Assembly: GCA_015179125.1 (NCBI GenBank)
Contig: WHVA01000148.1
Location: 62,001-126,000, forward strand
DNA from: Gautieria morchelliformis
Taxonomy: Eukaryota; Basidiomycota; Agaricomycetes; Gomphales; Gomphaceae
DNA: 64,000 nucleotides
Direction: 5' to 3'
Of the stretch, positions 9,731 through 18,418 are shown piece by piece. Both the position numbers and the translations under genes were made by a program. Numbering within the stretch: the stretch's first letter is position 1; each line of letters starts with the position of its first letter. The notes beneath the pieces were generated by a model that did not search any database, was not told where the DNA came from, and saw only the letters and a list, made by a program, of their open reading frames with translations.

Positions 9731-10062
9731 CAACTGCACTTTGGGTCTCCCCCCATTTCTGATTTTGGTATTGTTTCTGGTTCTGTGAGAGTGTCACCGG
9801 AGGATCAGCTGGCATATCGATATAACCACATTGTCAACATTCAGGATCCCCAAGATCACTATTGGATCTATTTCACAATGCACAAGCTTTGAAACCTGTG
9901 GATTATGACAATAGGCGCAATATTATAATCTCTGATGATTCAGTCAAGACCATTACCACTTTCATGTCTAGAGTCGCTGGGAAAGCCATCCCAGAGGTCA
10001 AGAGGGAGGTCTGCATGTTCAGCTGTTCCAGGGGGGCATACATGATTCATGATAATATATGA
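9731..10062 (+). other. Coding-like stretch in Hel-B, unidentified
   Basis: Two short frames follow each other. From 9731 a frame with VSPEDQLAYRYNHIVNIQ runs to a TGA at 9890-9892. An overlapping frame (9862-10062) with NIIISDDSVKTITTFMSRVA runs to a TGA. The composition looks coding and the switch looks like a frameshift in a degraded captured exon. I do not recognise a family. Confidence 0.35.
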
Positions 10063-10100
10063 ACAGGGATATAATTTGCATAATGCTTTTTATTTGCCAC

Positions 10101-10205
10101 AATGCACTTGACCTTACTGATTCACTTGACCTTACTGATGCATTTGACCTTACCTCATGAGGCATTTGACCTACACCCTCACGCGAAGCGCGGGTACCCA
10201 CCTAG
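10101..10205 (+). other. Subterminal 18-bp repeats and 3' terminus of Hel-B
   Basis: Three CACTTGACCTTACTGATT-type units, then a hairpin with loop GAA (ACGCGAAGCGCG) and TACCCACCTAG. Confidence 0.85.
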
Positions 10206-10254
10206 TCTAAGAGTGAAACGCGCTCAGTGGGTTGTGGGCGTCGAGGCTGACAAA

Positions 10255-10275
10255 TAATATTACAAATAATATTAC
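10255..10275 (+). other. Two copies of TAATATTAC near the Hel-C 5' end
   Basis: TAATATTAC occurs at 10255-10263 and 10267-10275, in a short AT-rich patch 50-70 bp from the 5' terminus that replaces sequence present in the other units. The nonamer is identical to the rolling-circle nick site of geminiviruses. In AT-rich DNA this may be chance. Confidence 0.5.
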
Positions 10276-10493
10276 GTAATAATTAGGTCAGCGGAGCGAG
10301 CGGCGCAGCCGCGAGCCTAGGCCCAGGCCCAGCCCAGACCAACCGGTCTCTGGGGCTTGCCGGTACAGCGCTGGCTGACCTGGCAGACGCTGCGCAGCCG
10401 GTCCCCTCTGCCCTCCTTCTACCATCATCCCATCCCATCCCATCCCTCCCACCACCTGCATCTCTTCTATTAACATCCTATCTAGGTTCTTTC

Positions 10494-11655
10494 TGGTGAG
10501 TTTGATGCTACTGAAACTGCCTTTTTATGTTGGTTATTTATAATTTCGCTTTTTTGGCCTTTTTTAGGCACTTTTCAAGTGATATTTGTCCTGTCACTGC
10601 TGCACTGAGTACCTGGGTGTTTCTGGTGAGTGTTATGCTATTGTACCTGCCTTTTCTTGATGCTTATTATGTTCTTTTTTGCTATAATTTCGCTTTTTTG
10701 GCTTTTTTTAGGCACTGTTCAAGTGATATTTGTCCTGTCACTGCTGCACCTGCTACCTGGCTGTTTCTGGTGAGTGTTATGGTATTGTATCTGCCTTTTC
10801 TTGATGCTTATTATGTTGTTATTTGCTATAATTTCGCTTTTTTGGCTTTTTTTAGGCACTGTTCAAGTGACATTTGTCCTGTCACTGCTGCACCTGCTAT
10901 CTGGCTGTTTCTGGTGAGTGTTATGGTATTGTACCTGCCTTTTCTTGATGCTTAATATCTTCTTTTTTGCTATAATTTCGCTTTTTTGGCTTTTTTTAGG
11001 CACTTTTCAAGTGTCATTCTTTCTGTCACTGCTGCACTTGCTACCTGGCTGTTTCTGGTGAGTGCTATGCTATTGTACCTGCCTTTTCTTGATGCTTATT
11101 ATCTTCTTATTTGCCATAATTTCGCTTTTTTGGCTTTTTTTAGACACTTTTCAAGTGACATTCGTTCTGTCACTGCTGCACTTGCTACCTGGCTGTTTCC
11201 GGTGAGTGCTATGCTATTGTATCTGCCTTTTCTTGATGCTTATTATGTTGTTATTTGCTATAACTTTGCTTTTTTGGCATTTTGTAGGCACTTTTCAAGT
11301 GACATTCGTTCTGTCACTGCTGCACTTGCTACCTGGCTGTTTCTGGTGAGTGCTATGCTATTGTATCTGCCTTTTCTTGATGCTTATTATGTTGTTATTT
11401 GCTATAACTTTGCTTTTTTGGCATTTTGTAGGCACTTTTCAAGTGCATTTGTCCTGTCACTACTGCATACCCTACCTGGGTATTATCCCCTTTCTGGTAA
11501 GTTTTTGTAACTGTATCTGCTGTTTGCAGTATTTATATTAGGATCAGCTTTGCAATCCGTCTGAGATACCCGCACAGCCTGTTTTCCCTGAGTTTGCCTT
11601 ATTCTGCTTGCGATGTAAGTCTGATATTGATATCTGTATTCTCTCTCTACTCTTA
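10494..11655 (+). repeat. Array of seven 144-bp exon-intron-like units in the Hel-C leader
   Basis: The unit repeats exactly every 144 bp (for example GT at 10626, 10770 and so on). Each has a 58-nt block between TTTTTAG and TTTCTG, then an 86-nt block starting GTGAGTG and ending TTTTTTTAG, with CTTAT as a possible branch point. This gives eight good donors (10494 to about 11492) and seven acceptors, so each unit looks like a mini-exon plus intron. Because 144 is divisible by three, an unspliced 48-residue hydrophobic repeat also reads through. I favour leader exons, because a start codon with known Helitron coding sequence follows at 11655 after a final donor GTAAGT. Confidence 0.7.
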
Positions 11656-12743
11656 TGCCTGCATTTCTCAGGGATCCATCTACCCCAGAGAGCATCCGTC
11701 GGCAGGTGCGTCAAGGTGCGAGGGAGGGGCAGGAGGTGATGACACCACCCAGTCATCGGAGAGCGCATTGGAGAGCGCATATTGGAGCTCAGAACCAGCC
11801 ACCCCCTCCACCACCGCCTTTTGCCATCCCTCACCCTCCTTCTAGAAGCAGTGCAGCCGATCCTTTTCAACAACCTGTGGCAGGGCCATCACGTCCACCA
11901 ATGCCTGCGGGGCCATCACTTGCTCCTGATCCCAGTCCTACAGAGCAGGTGGCAGCCCTTCGTGCTCAGTTAGCAGTTATCACACCATGGCAGCCCCTGA
12001 GAGGACATAGGCCAGACCCTGTACAGCCAGCTCCATTGCGCCCTCCTACGCTTGCGGAGCCATCATATCCACCTGATCCCAGTCCTGGAGAGCACGTGGC
12101 AGCCCTTCGTGCACAGTTAGCAGCTATCCCACAATTACAGCCCCTCAGAAGAAATAGGCCTGACGCTGGACAGCCAGCTCCTGTAGCAGGTTCTGCAGCA
12201 ATTGCTCAGTTGCGTGCTCAGGCGGCTGGAATTGGACAACCTGTAGTAGGCTCTACAGCGGTGGCAGATTTGCGTGCTCATGCTGCTGGGTTACAGCCTA
12301 TCCCAGCACAGCCCTTGGGAAGACACAGGCAGGCACCTTTACAACCAGCTCCTAGACCTCCTGTAGTAGGTTCTGCAGCGGTAGCAGCATTGCGGGCTCA
12401 GGCTAATGCAGTAAGACCAATGCCTCGGCTACTCCCTGCACTTCTGCGGCCTCTTCAGCGACTGCCTGCACCTCCTCAGCCTCCTCAGCCACTCCCTGCA
12501 CCTCCTCAGCCTCCTCAGCCACTCCCTGCACCTCCACAGCCTCTTCAGCCACTCCTTGCACCTCCTCAGCCTCCTCAGCCACTCCCTGTACCTCCGCAGC
12601 GTCCTCAGCGAGCTCCTCCTCCTATTCCACTCGGTCGCATTCCATGGTGTTTAGGGAGTTTCCAGGTGATGCTCAGGTCTTGCACTGTGCAAATTCCATT
12701 GAAGAATCCGACGATGCAGATCGGTATCCTCTGGAGTATCTGA
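11655..12743 (+). CDS. Helitron protein N-terminal region (Pro-rich), deletion derivative
   Basis: Frame of 362 residues starting MPAFLRDPSTPE, the same start as Hel-D (18419). Residues 30-190 are Pro/Ala-rich with repeats such as EQVAALRAQLA and VVGSAAVAALRAQA, probably coiled or disordered. Near the end come ten-residue PLPAPPQPPQ repeats. After IPLGR the frame crosses the internal-deletion junction (about 12636) and runs out of frame through helicase DNA to a stop, so the last 35 or so residues are not native. No nickase or helicase activity is possible. The ATG overlaps a possible splice acceptor (TTTCTCAG|G), so the true start could differ. Confidence 0.65.
   Translation: MPAFLRDPSTPESIRRQVRQGAREGQEVMTPPSHRRAHWRAHIGAQNQPPPPPPPFAIPHPPSRSSAADPFQQPVAGPSRPPMPAGPSLAPDPSPTEQVAALRAQLAVITPWQPLRGHRPDPVQPAPLRPPTLAEPSYPPDPSPGEHVAALRAQLAAIPQLQPLRRNRPDAGQPAPVAGSAAIAQLRAQAAGIGQPVVGSTAVADLRAHAAGLQPIPAQPLGRHRQAPLQPAPRPPVVGSAAVAALRAQANAVRPMPRLLPALLRPLQRLPAPPQPPQPLPAPPQPPQPLPAPPQPLQPLLAPPQPPQPLPVPPQRPQRAPPPIPLGRIPWCLGSFQVMLRSCTVQIPLKNPTMQIGILWSI
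12455..12612 (+). repeat. 30-bp coding repeat (Pro-Ala-Pro-Pro-Gln)
   Basis: About five tandem units of CTCCTCAGCCACTCCCTGCAC type, each encoding ten residues. A matching array lies at 19040-19195 in Hel-D, with different unit order, as expected for slippage. Confidence 0.85.
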
Positions 12744-13273
12744 ATTCCATAGAGATGGGCTGTCTTCCTCCTGCTCGCTTGGAAGTCAAGCCTGGAGTGC
12801 CTCTGATGCTGTTGTGCAATTTGGATCAGAAGCAAGGACTATGCAATGGGACAAGGTTGCGGTTGGTGAGGATAAGCATTAGAGTGTTGGAGGTCAGGAT
12901 CATCTCAGGTCCATGTGCAGGAAATATTGCTTTCATCCCCAGGATCATCATTAAGCCATCAGAGGGAGAGTTGCCCTTTGTGCTGCAAAGGAGGCAGTTT
13001 CCAGTGTGTTTGGCATTTGCAATGACTATCAACAAGTCTCAGGGACAGTCTTTGGGTACGGTTGGGCTGGACCTGAGATATCCAGTGTTTGGACATGGTC
13101 AGTTGTATGTTGGTGTATCAAGAGGGACCAACTGGAACAGAGTGAAGGTCTTGCTTGAGGAGGGTTTGGACACAACCAACATTGTATATAAAGATGTATT
13201 ACTTAGAGCTCCTTCATTTTTTTATATCCACTTCTCTTCATATGGTTTATGTGTGTTACTTGATTTTACTTGA
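12644..13273 (+). CDS. Helitron Pif1-like helicase, C-terminal part
   Basis: Frame of 209 residues beginning at MVFREFPGDAQVLHC, equal to the last third of the Hel-D helicase (36688-37259). It contains TINKSQGQSL and YVGVSRGTNW. The Walker A and B region and the Rep domain are absent. It lies in another frame than the Pro-rich N-terminal region across the deletion junction, so no fused product is expected. Like Hel-1, it reads past the position where Hel-D stops. Confidence 0.85.
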   Translation: MVFREFPGDAQVLHCANSIEESDDADRYPLEYLNSIEMGCLPPARLEVKPGVPLMLLCNLDQKQGLCNGTRLRLVRISIRVLEVRIISGPCAGNIAFIPRIIIKPSEGELPFVLQRRQFPVCLAFAMTINKSQGQSLGTVGLDLRYPVFGHGQLYVGVSRGTNWNRVKVLLEEGLDTTNIVYKDVLLRAPSFFYIHFSSYGLCVLLDFT

Positions 13274-13304
13274 TGCAAATTGGTTACTTTTATTTTCCCC
13301 AATG

Positions 13305-13365
13305 CACTTGACCTTACCGATGCGTTTGACCTATACCCCCGCGCGAAGCGCGGGTACCCACCTAG
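13305..13365 (+). other. 3' terminus of Hel-C
   Basis: TTGACCTTACCGATGCGTTTGACC is followed by the perfect 7-bp hairpin and TACCCACCTAG. Confidence 0.9.
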
Positions 13366-13636
13366 TTACACTATATGAAAGCGCCTCGGTGGGTTGTGGG
13401 CGTTGAGCTTATGTCAGGTTTTATGTCAGCCTTAGTCAGCTGGCCAATCGGACACGAGCGGCGCAGCCGTGAGCCAAGAACGCTGCGCAGCATGGTCACG
13501 TGACCGTTTGCCTTCCAAATTAGGGAAGCGGCGAGCGGCACCGCCGCGAGCATAGAACGCTGCGCAGCGGTCACGTGACCCCTTCGCGACCAGAGCGCGC
13601 ATACGAGCGTGGTCCGTGCACGACACGCGCGCGTGG

Positions 13637-13642
13637 TATAAA
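13637..13642 (+). promoter_or_regulatory. TATA box of the Hel-E promoter block
   Basis: TATAAA in GGTATAAAGGCCGAACGG, identical in context to Hel-A. Two perfect GGTCACGTGACC palindromes lie 60-145 bp upstream (13494-13505, 13569-13580). The CTGTCTGCT run that follows is expanded compared with Hel-A. Confidence 0.5.
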
Positions 13643-14121
13643 GGCCGAACGGTAAGGAGGAAACGCCAGGAACCTGCCCAACCGGCAATTCCTCTCTCTG
13701 CTGTCTGCTTTGTCTGCTGTCTGCTCTGTCTGCTGTCTGCTCTGTCTGCTGTCTCCTCCTTTAGCTGGCTGGCTGTCTATTGCTTTGGCTGGCTGGCTAT
13801 CTATTGGCTTGGCTGGCTTTCTATTGGTAGGTAATATCTTTTTTTAATGCATTGCCATGTATTTTATTTTATTTGTGTTGGTAATTTTATTGGTTCCTTT
13901 TTTTTCATTATATAGTATTGTCACATGTGCATTATATTTTTGTGATTTTTTTCGAAAATACATTTAAATAACATCCAAACACTGCTGAAAAAAATATATG
14001 TTAATATCAATATTATTCAGGTTTTTTTCGAAAATAGACATCAATAAGTTTCCCCTAAAATCAATGACAATAGATTCTGCTTTTAAATGTGGTTTGTTTT
14101 ATTGTTTTATTTACTGTAAAG

Positions 14122-15399
14122 TGTCAAGATTGGTTTTCAAGCGTTAATATCGTGTATTAGTGAACACAGCGAATGCCCGAATAACTTGTGCGAATAAGTA
14201 TGCCATTCGGCGAATAAGTGAACCAATGAATGTTCACGAAACAAGAGGGCTTGCCCGAACGGGGCTCGCCCTATCTACAGTCGTAGCGAAATAGCTCGCG
14301 GCACTTGACGATGTAACGTGCAAGGTATCGCGGAAGGGCTGTCTAAGTTTTGACGGTCCCTTCGCTGGCGAAGGTACTCCTTCAGAGCCCTTCGCCAACA
14401 GCTTAGAGAGTAGTTCGAAGGCTAAGGTAACGAAGATGAAGTATGAGAACCCACCAGTGATGCCTAAGTCCTTGGCTGGTTAAAGATAGGAATCTCCAAG
14501 GGGAGACTCAAGAAGATGATCACAGCGAGGTCAACTTTGCACAAGATGGATGACGTATGATAATTGAACTGGGGAATATACATGCGAATGTAAACTACTT
14601 ATATCTAATGCTCGTACGGTATCAGCGAATAGGAAAGAGGCCGTCACGAGTCAGGGTTGGATAGGGGTGTGCAGTCATGATACTAAGGAGATGGAATAAA
14701 CATACAATAGAGTGAGGGAGGGGTGCAAACATGAAACGACGGAGAGTAAAGGTGGTGAAGGTACTTATGTACGAAACCATGTCTTGGGACCCACATACAT
14801 GTCACCCTGCACGGACTCTTCGTCCACTGGGTCGATCCCACACAACCTATGGAAGGGACGCTCCGCGAGCATCCTTTGGCCATACGAAAACCCAAAGGGG
14901 TTGGATTTAAGAAGATGATGGGGTTAGTGATGAATCGTTACGCCGGGTAAATGGTATCGATCGTATTTGATGGCGTGCCTTGTTGGTGAAATGTGCGAGC
15001 AGCGAATAGCGGTTCGGCGAAATGCGGCGAAGGGTGAACGGAGAGAACATAGCGGAGGCGTGGCGGAAGGGAGGGGCGAAGCTGAGCGAACACAGAGGAG
15101 GAGTAGCGAATGAGGGAATGGGGGTAACAAGGTGCAGGAAATACATAAGTCATGACAATCAGATTGTCAGAACATCATCGGGAGAGGATCGAGCAGAGGA
15201 GGTGGTAGACCCAGTGATGACTTGTCAAGTTAGTCCAAAGCCGTCGGTCATGCGTTCAACGGCGTGGCGATGGTAACGGGCTCGAATCAGCGAACATCAG
15301 TTGCCGAACATGACAATGGCGATCGGAACGAGCACGGAAATGGGGTGAGAAATCTCATGACAGAGCACCTGAGTTATGAAGAATAAACGCGTCATGACA
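14122..15399 (-). mobile_element. Solo LTR (family L1280) in Hel-E
   Basis: A 1278-bp block, TGTCAAGATTGG to GCGTCATGACA, flanked by the exact duplication TAAAG (14117-14121 and 15400-15404). The empty site is seen in Hel-A near 1250, where the same flanking sequence is uninterrupted. Orientation is given by the related LTR at 42064-43324, which precedes a gag frame on the - strand. Confidence 0.9.
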
Positions 15400-15404
15400 T
15401 AAAG

Positions 15405-15845
15405 CTGCTTACCAGCCACTCCTCTCTGGCTATATTGGTGGCTGGCTCACTATGGCTTTGGCTGGGCTCTGGGTTTCTCTGTCAGTCTCTGGGCTTCTCT
15501 GGCTTTGGCTGGGCATTAATAACAGCTTCTGCTTCCATGTACTGTACTTTTTGAGATAGATGTCAATAAATTATCCTGACTTTATGAAAATTGACAACAG
15601 CTCCAGCTTAAATGTACAGTGCATTTTTTTGACATTTTTCGAAAAATAGATAATCTTGACTCTGCTAAAATTAATAACAACTTCAGCTTAAATGTACTGG
15701 ACATTTGTTTTGACATTTTTCAAAAAATAGATAATCCTGACTTTGCTAAAATTAATGACAGCTGCTGCTTAAATATGGCTTCCTTTACTATTTTATTTAT
15801 GTCTGTATGTCACAAAATAGATATTGATACATGTCCCTGAGTTTG
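15405..15845 (+). repeat. Leader repeat array of Hel-E
   Basis: Continues the Hel-A-like sequence after the LTR: GCTGCTTACCAGCCACTCC, then three or four T-rich units with ATAGATAATCCTGACTTTGC. Confidence 0.75.
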
Positions 15846-15894
15846 TGAAAAGTTAATGATAAGTAACAGCCTCTGCTTGCTTCACTTTGAAGCC

Positions 15895-16650
15895 CTTGGG
15901 GATATGCTACACATGCCATTGGGACATGCTATGCATGCTATACTTGAGGGGCATGCTACACACACTATGCATGGGGACACGCACGCTATGCATGGAGACA
16001 CGCATGTTAGGCGTGGAGACATGCATGTTGTGCATGGGGACACGCATGCTATGCTTGGGGACATGCATGTTATGTGTAGAGACACACATGTTATGCATGG
16101 GGATGTGCACACTATATGGTGGGATACACTATGCTTGGGGGACACGGTACAAACAAGAGACACACTACACACACTATGCATGGGGAAAAACAAGGGACAT
16201 TCTATACATGCTATCCTTGGGGGACATGTTATGCATAGGGGACACACATTGCACACTATACTTGAGGGAGAGGCTACACACACAATGTGTAGGGAGATGC
16301 TACACATGTGGACACACTATGCATGGGGGACACACATGCTATAATTTAGGGACATGCTACACACAAAATACTTGAGGGATATGTTATGCATGTGGGACAT
16401 GCCACACACACTGTACTTGGGGACATGCTGAATGTGGGGACACACTATGCACACTATACTTAGGGACATGTTACAAACAAGGGACATACTACACACACTA
16501 GACTTGAGGGACACACTATGCACACTATACTTGGGGACACAGTACATGTGGGGACATGCCACCTGTGAGGACACGCTACGTGTGAGGATGTGATATCTGT
16601 GAGGACAGATGAAGTGTGATGACAACTATAGGTGAGGACATGCTACATGT
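15895..16650 (+). repeat. Minisatellite of Hel-E
   Basis: About 750 bp of GGGACATGCTA / CACACTATACTTG / ATGCATGGGGACA words in units of 17-29 bp. Both strands show long open frames (up to 162 residues, rich in Cys, His and Met) that are products of the repeat only. Confidence 0.85.
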
Positions 16651-17380
16651 GGGGTAGGGGACACACAGACATGGGAGAAATGTGTAGAGTCATTACCTGT
16701 TATGTCTTGGGTTTGGCTCTAAAAGGACTGCGGCTTCAACTTATATGTTGCACCCCCAACTATCATCCTAAGTATTTTGGAGATTGGAGATCGGAAGTTG
16801 GAAGAGGTCAAGTATTACAACTGAAGAGGTAAGGGTTCAAGAATTAGGTGAAGTTGGATATCAGAAATCGAGTTGGAAGACAGAGGTCAGAGAGACAGAG
16901 GGCTTGCAAGTACTTGCTGTGCTAAGAATAGGAAACAGTGCAAAGGGAGTCACATATTAAAGTTGATTATCTGATTGTAGAACAGAGGCCTACGTGACTG
17001 GGTTTTATACAAAGAGCTGAGACAACATTTCAGAAGGTAGAGAGGTAAGCAATTCCAGTGCAAGCAAAAGTCACTAGGATACATGGAGTAAGTAATTAAT
17101 GTGGAACAAGAGGAAGTGCAGGGTAGAACTAAGAACAATGGGCAAAAGAACAAGGGGCGTGTAGGTCTAATTGATAGCAAAACAAATGGAACTTCTGATG
17201 ATCCAGACTTGCTGTGCTGACAGTTGAGTACGGAATAGGGGGAAGCATGTGAATAGGAAAGAACAAGGGGATCAAAAGGTCAAAGTGCAGACGTTGCAGA
17301 ATAGAGTTGGAGGAGGTGTGGAGGTACTGGAGTTGGTCAACCAGTATGGTCATAACATTACCTACCTTGGAATGTGTTTG
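16651..17380 (+). other. Shared Helitron trailer (Hel-E)
   Basis: Non-coding, collinear with about 6366-7140 in Hel-A. Nothing recognised inside. Confidence 0.6.
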
Positions 17381-17384
17381 ACTA

Positions 17385-17485
17385 TCCCAAGTTTGATTCA
17401 CCCAATGTGTTTGACCTTGCTGATGCATTTGACCTTACCGATGCTTTGACTTGCACCCCCACGCGAAGCGCGGGTATCCACCTAG
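17385..17485 (+). other. Subterminal repeats and 3' terminus of Hel-E
   Basis: TTGACCTTGCTGATGCAT repeats, hairpin ACGCGAAGCGCGGG, then TATCCACCTAG. Followed directly by TCTAAAAGTTAAACGGG, the start of Hel-D. Confidence 0.85.
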
Positions 17486-18418
17486 TCTAAAAGTTAAACG
17501 GGCTCAGTGGGTTGTGGGCGCTGCTGGCCAATGCTTGGTCAGCAGTTTGTCAGCGGAGCGCGAGCGGCGCAGCCGTGAGCCCCTGGCCCTACCTGCGGTT
17601 TACACCGGTCTTCTGGCTCCAGCGCTCAATGCGGCTGCGCAGCATTCTGGAGCATGAGAGCGGCACAGCTGTGAGCCCCTTATCAGCGGTTTACGCCGTT
17701 CTGCCGGCTCAGGTGCTCAAAGCAGCGCTGCGCTGGCAGAACGGTGCGCAGCCGCTTTTGCGCACTCCACCACCACCCTCCTCTCCTCTCTGCCCACTAG
17801 ATAAAATACAATTGCGTGAGAGTGAAACAATAGATAGCCTATATAGTGTAGAGCACAAAAGATCTCTTCCCAGGGAGATCTCTGCTGTGAACTATTGGGG
17901 TTGACCTCTTCAGTGAGGCAGCTTTTTCTCTGCTAAGGAGCCAGGTAGTCATCCAAGGCTGCCTTAGAGGGAGCCACAATTGCATTGCAGTTCTTTTAGT
18001 GTTGACTTGCACTACTGGTGGCTGAAGAAGACATCTCCCCAGGACCAAGGCCAGGACCTTTTACTGGAATTATTCCAGTTGGATAGCTGAAGAAGACTTG
18101 GATATTTTCATCAAAAAAACTCCCCATCCCTTCCTTGGTACATATATTTCTCTGTGGTCTGGTGTGAGCCATCTGACATTTATTTATTTTATTTTAAATA
18201 GAAATTAATAAATTCCCTTGATTTTGCCTAACAAACAAATACCCTGCCCCTGCCTGGGTACGTATGTATTTCTCTGTGGTCTGGTGTGAGCTGTGTGACA
18301 TATTTTTTAATTAGATATCAATAATTTCCCCTGACTTTGCCCAAGAAAAATTAACAATAGGGGCATCTGCTTGCAAATGTAAGTTGCATTGTGGTAGCTT
18401 GGTTGTTCCTCTAAGCTT
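17486..18418 (+). other. Hel-D 5' terminus and leader
   Basis: Starts TCTAAAAGTTAAACGGGCTCAGTGGG. GC-rich inverted words (GCGAGCGGCGCAGCC) follow. Two tandem copies of a stretch with TTTCTCTGTGGTCTGGTGTGAG and AATTTCCCCTGACTTTGCC lie at about 18130-18350. These carry donor-like GTGTGAG and branch-like CTGAC signals. No coding sequence recognised before 18419. Confidence 0.6.

Larger units (their letters stand above)
7263..10205 (+). mobile_element. Hel-B: non-autonomous Helitron
   Basis: A 2.9-kb unit, of which 1.28 kb is an inserted solo LTR. It has the common 5' end, a TATA block, a leader repeat array, an expanded 17-bp minisatellite, a short coding-like stretch (9731-10062), 18-bp subterminal repeats and the hairpin-CTAG end (CTAG at 10202-10205). 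No nickase or helicase sequence. Confidence 0.75.
10206..13365 (+). mobile_element. Hel-C: internally deleted Helitron
   Basis: A 3.2-kb unit with the common 5' start (TCTAAGAGTGAAACGC), a seven-unit 144-bp array in the 5' leader, the Pro-rich N-terminal coding region of the Helitron protein, and then directly the last part of the helicase. The whole Rep domain and most of the helicase are missing compared with Hel-D. The 3' end is the best preserved in the window: a 7-bp stem CCCGCGC/GCGCGGG with loop GAA (13338-13354) and CTAG at 13362-13365. Confidence 0.85.
13366..17485 (+). mobile_element. Hel-E: non-autonomous Helitron
   Basis: A 4.1-kb unit, 1.28 kb of it a solo LTR. Common 5' start (TTACACTATATGAAAGC then CTCGGTGGGTTGTGGGCG), two E-box palindromes, a TATA box, a T-rich region closely matching Hel-A, leader repeats, a large minisatellite, a trailer shared with Hel-A, and CTAG at 17482-17485. 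No transposase sequence. It is the closest relative of Hel-A, without the captured genes. Confidence 0.8.

Noticed and set aside
10527-11510. Membrane-protein-like repeat (48-residue hydrophobic units)
   Set aside because: It follows from the T-rich 144-bp unit. Splice signals recur in every unit and the position in a Helitron leader makes exon-intron modules more likely. Kept as an alternative in the feature entry.
15856-16375. Two overlapping 162-residue frames and a 141-residue frame on the opposite strand
   Set aside because: Minisatellite of Hel-E. Three competing frames over the same repeat, none resembling a protein.
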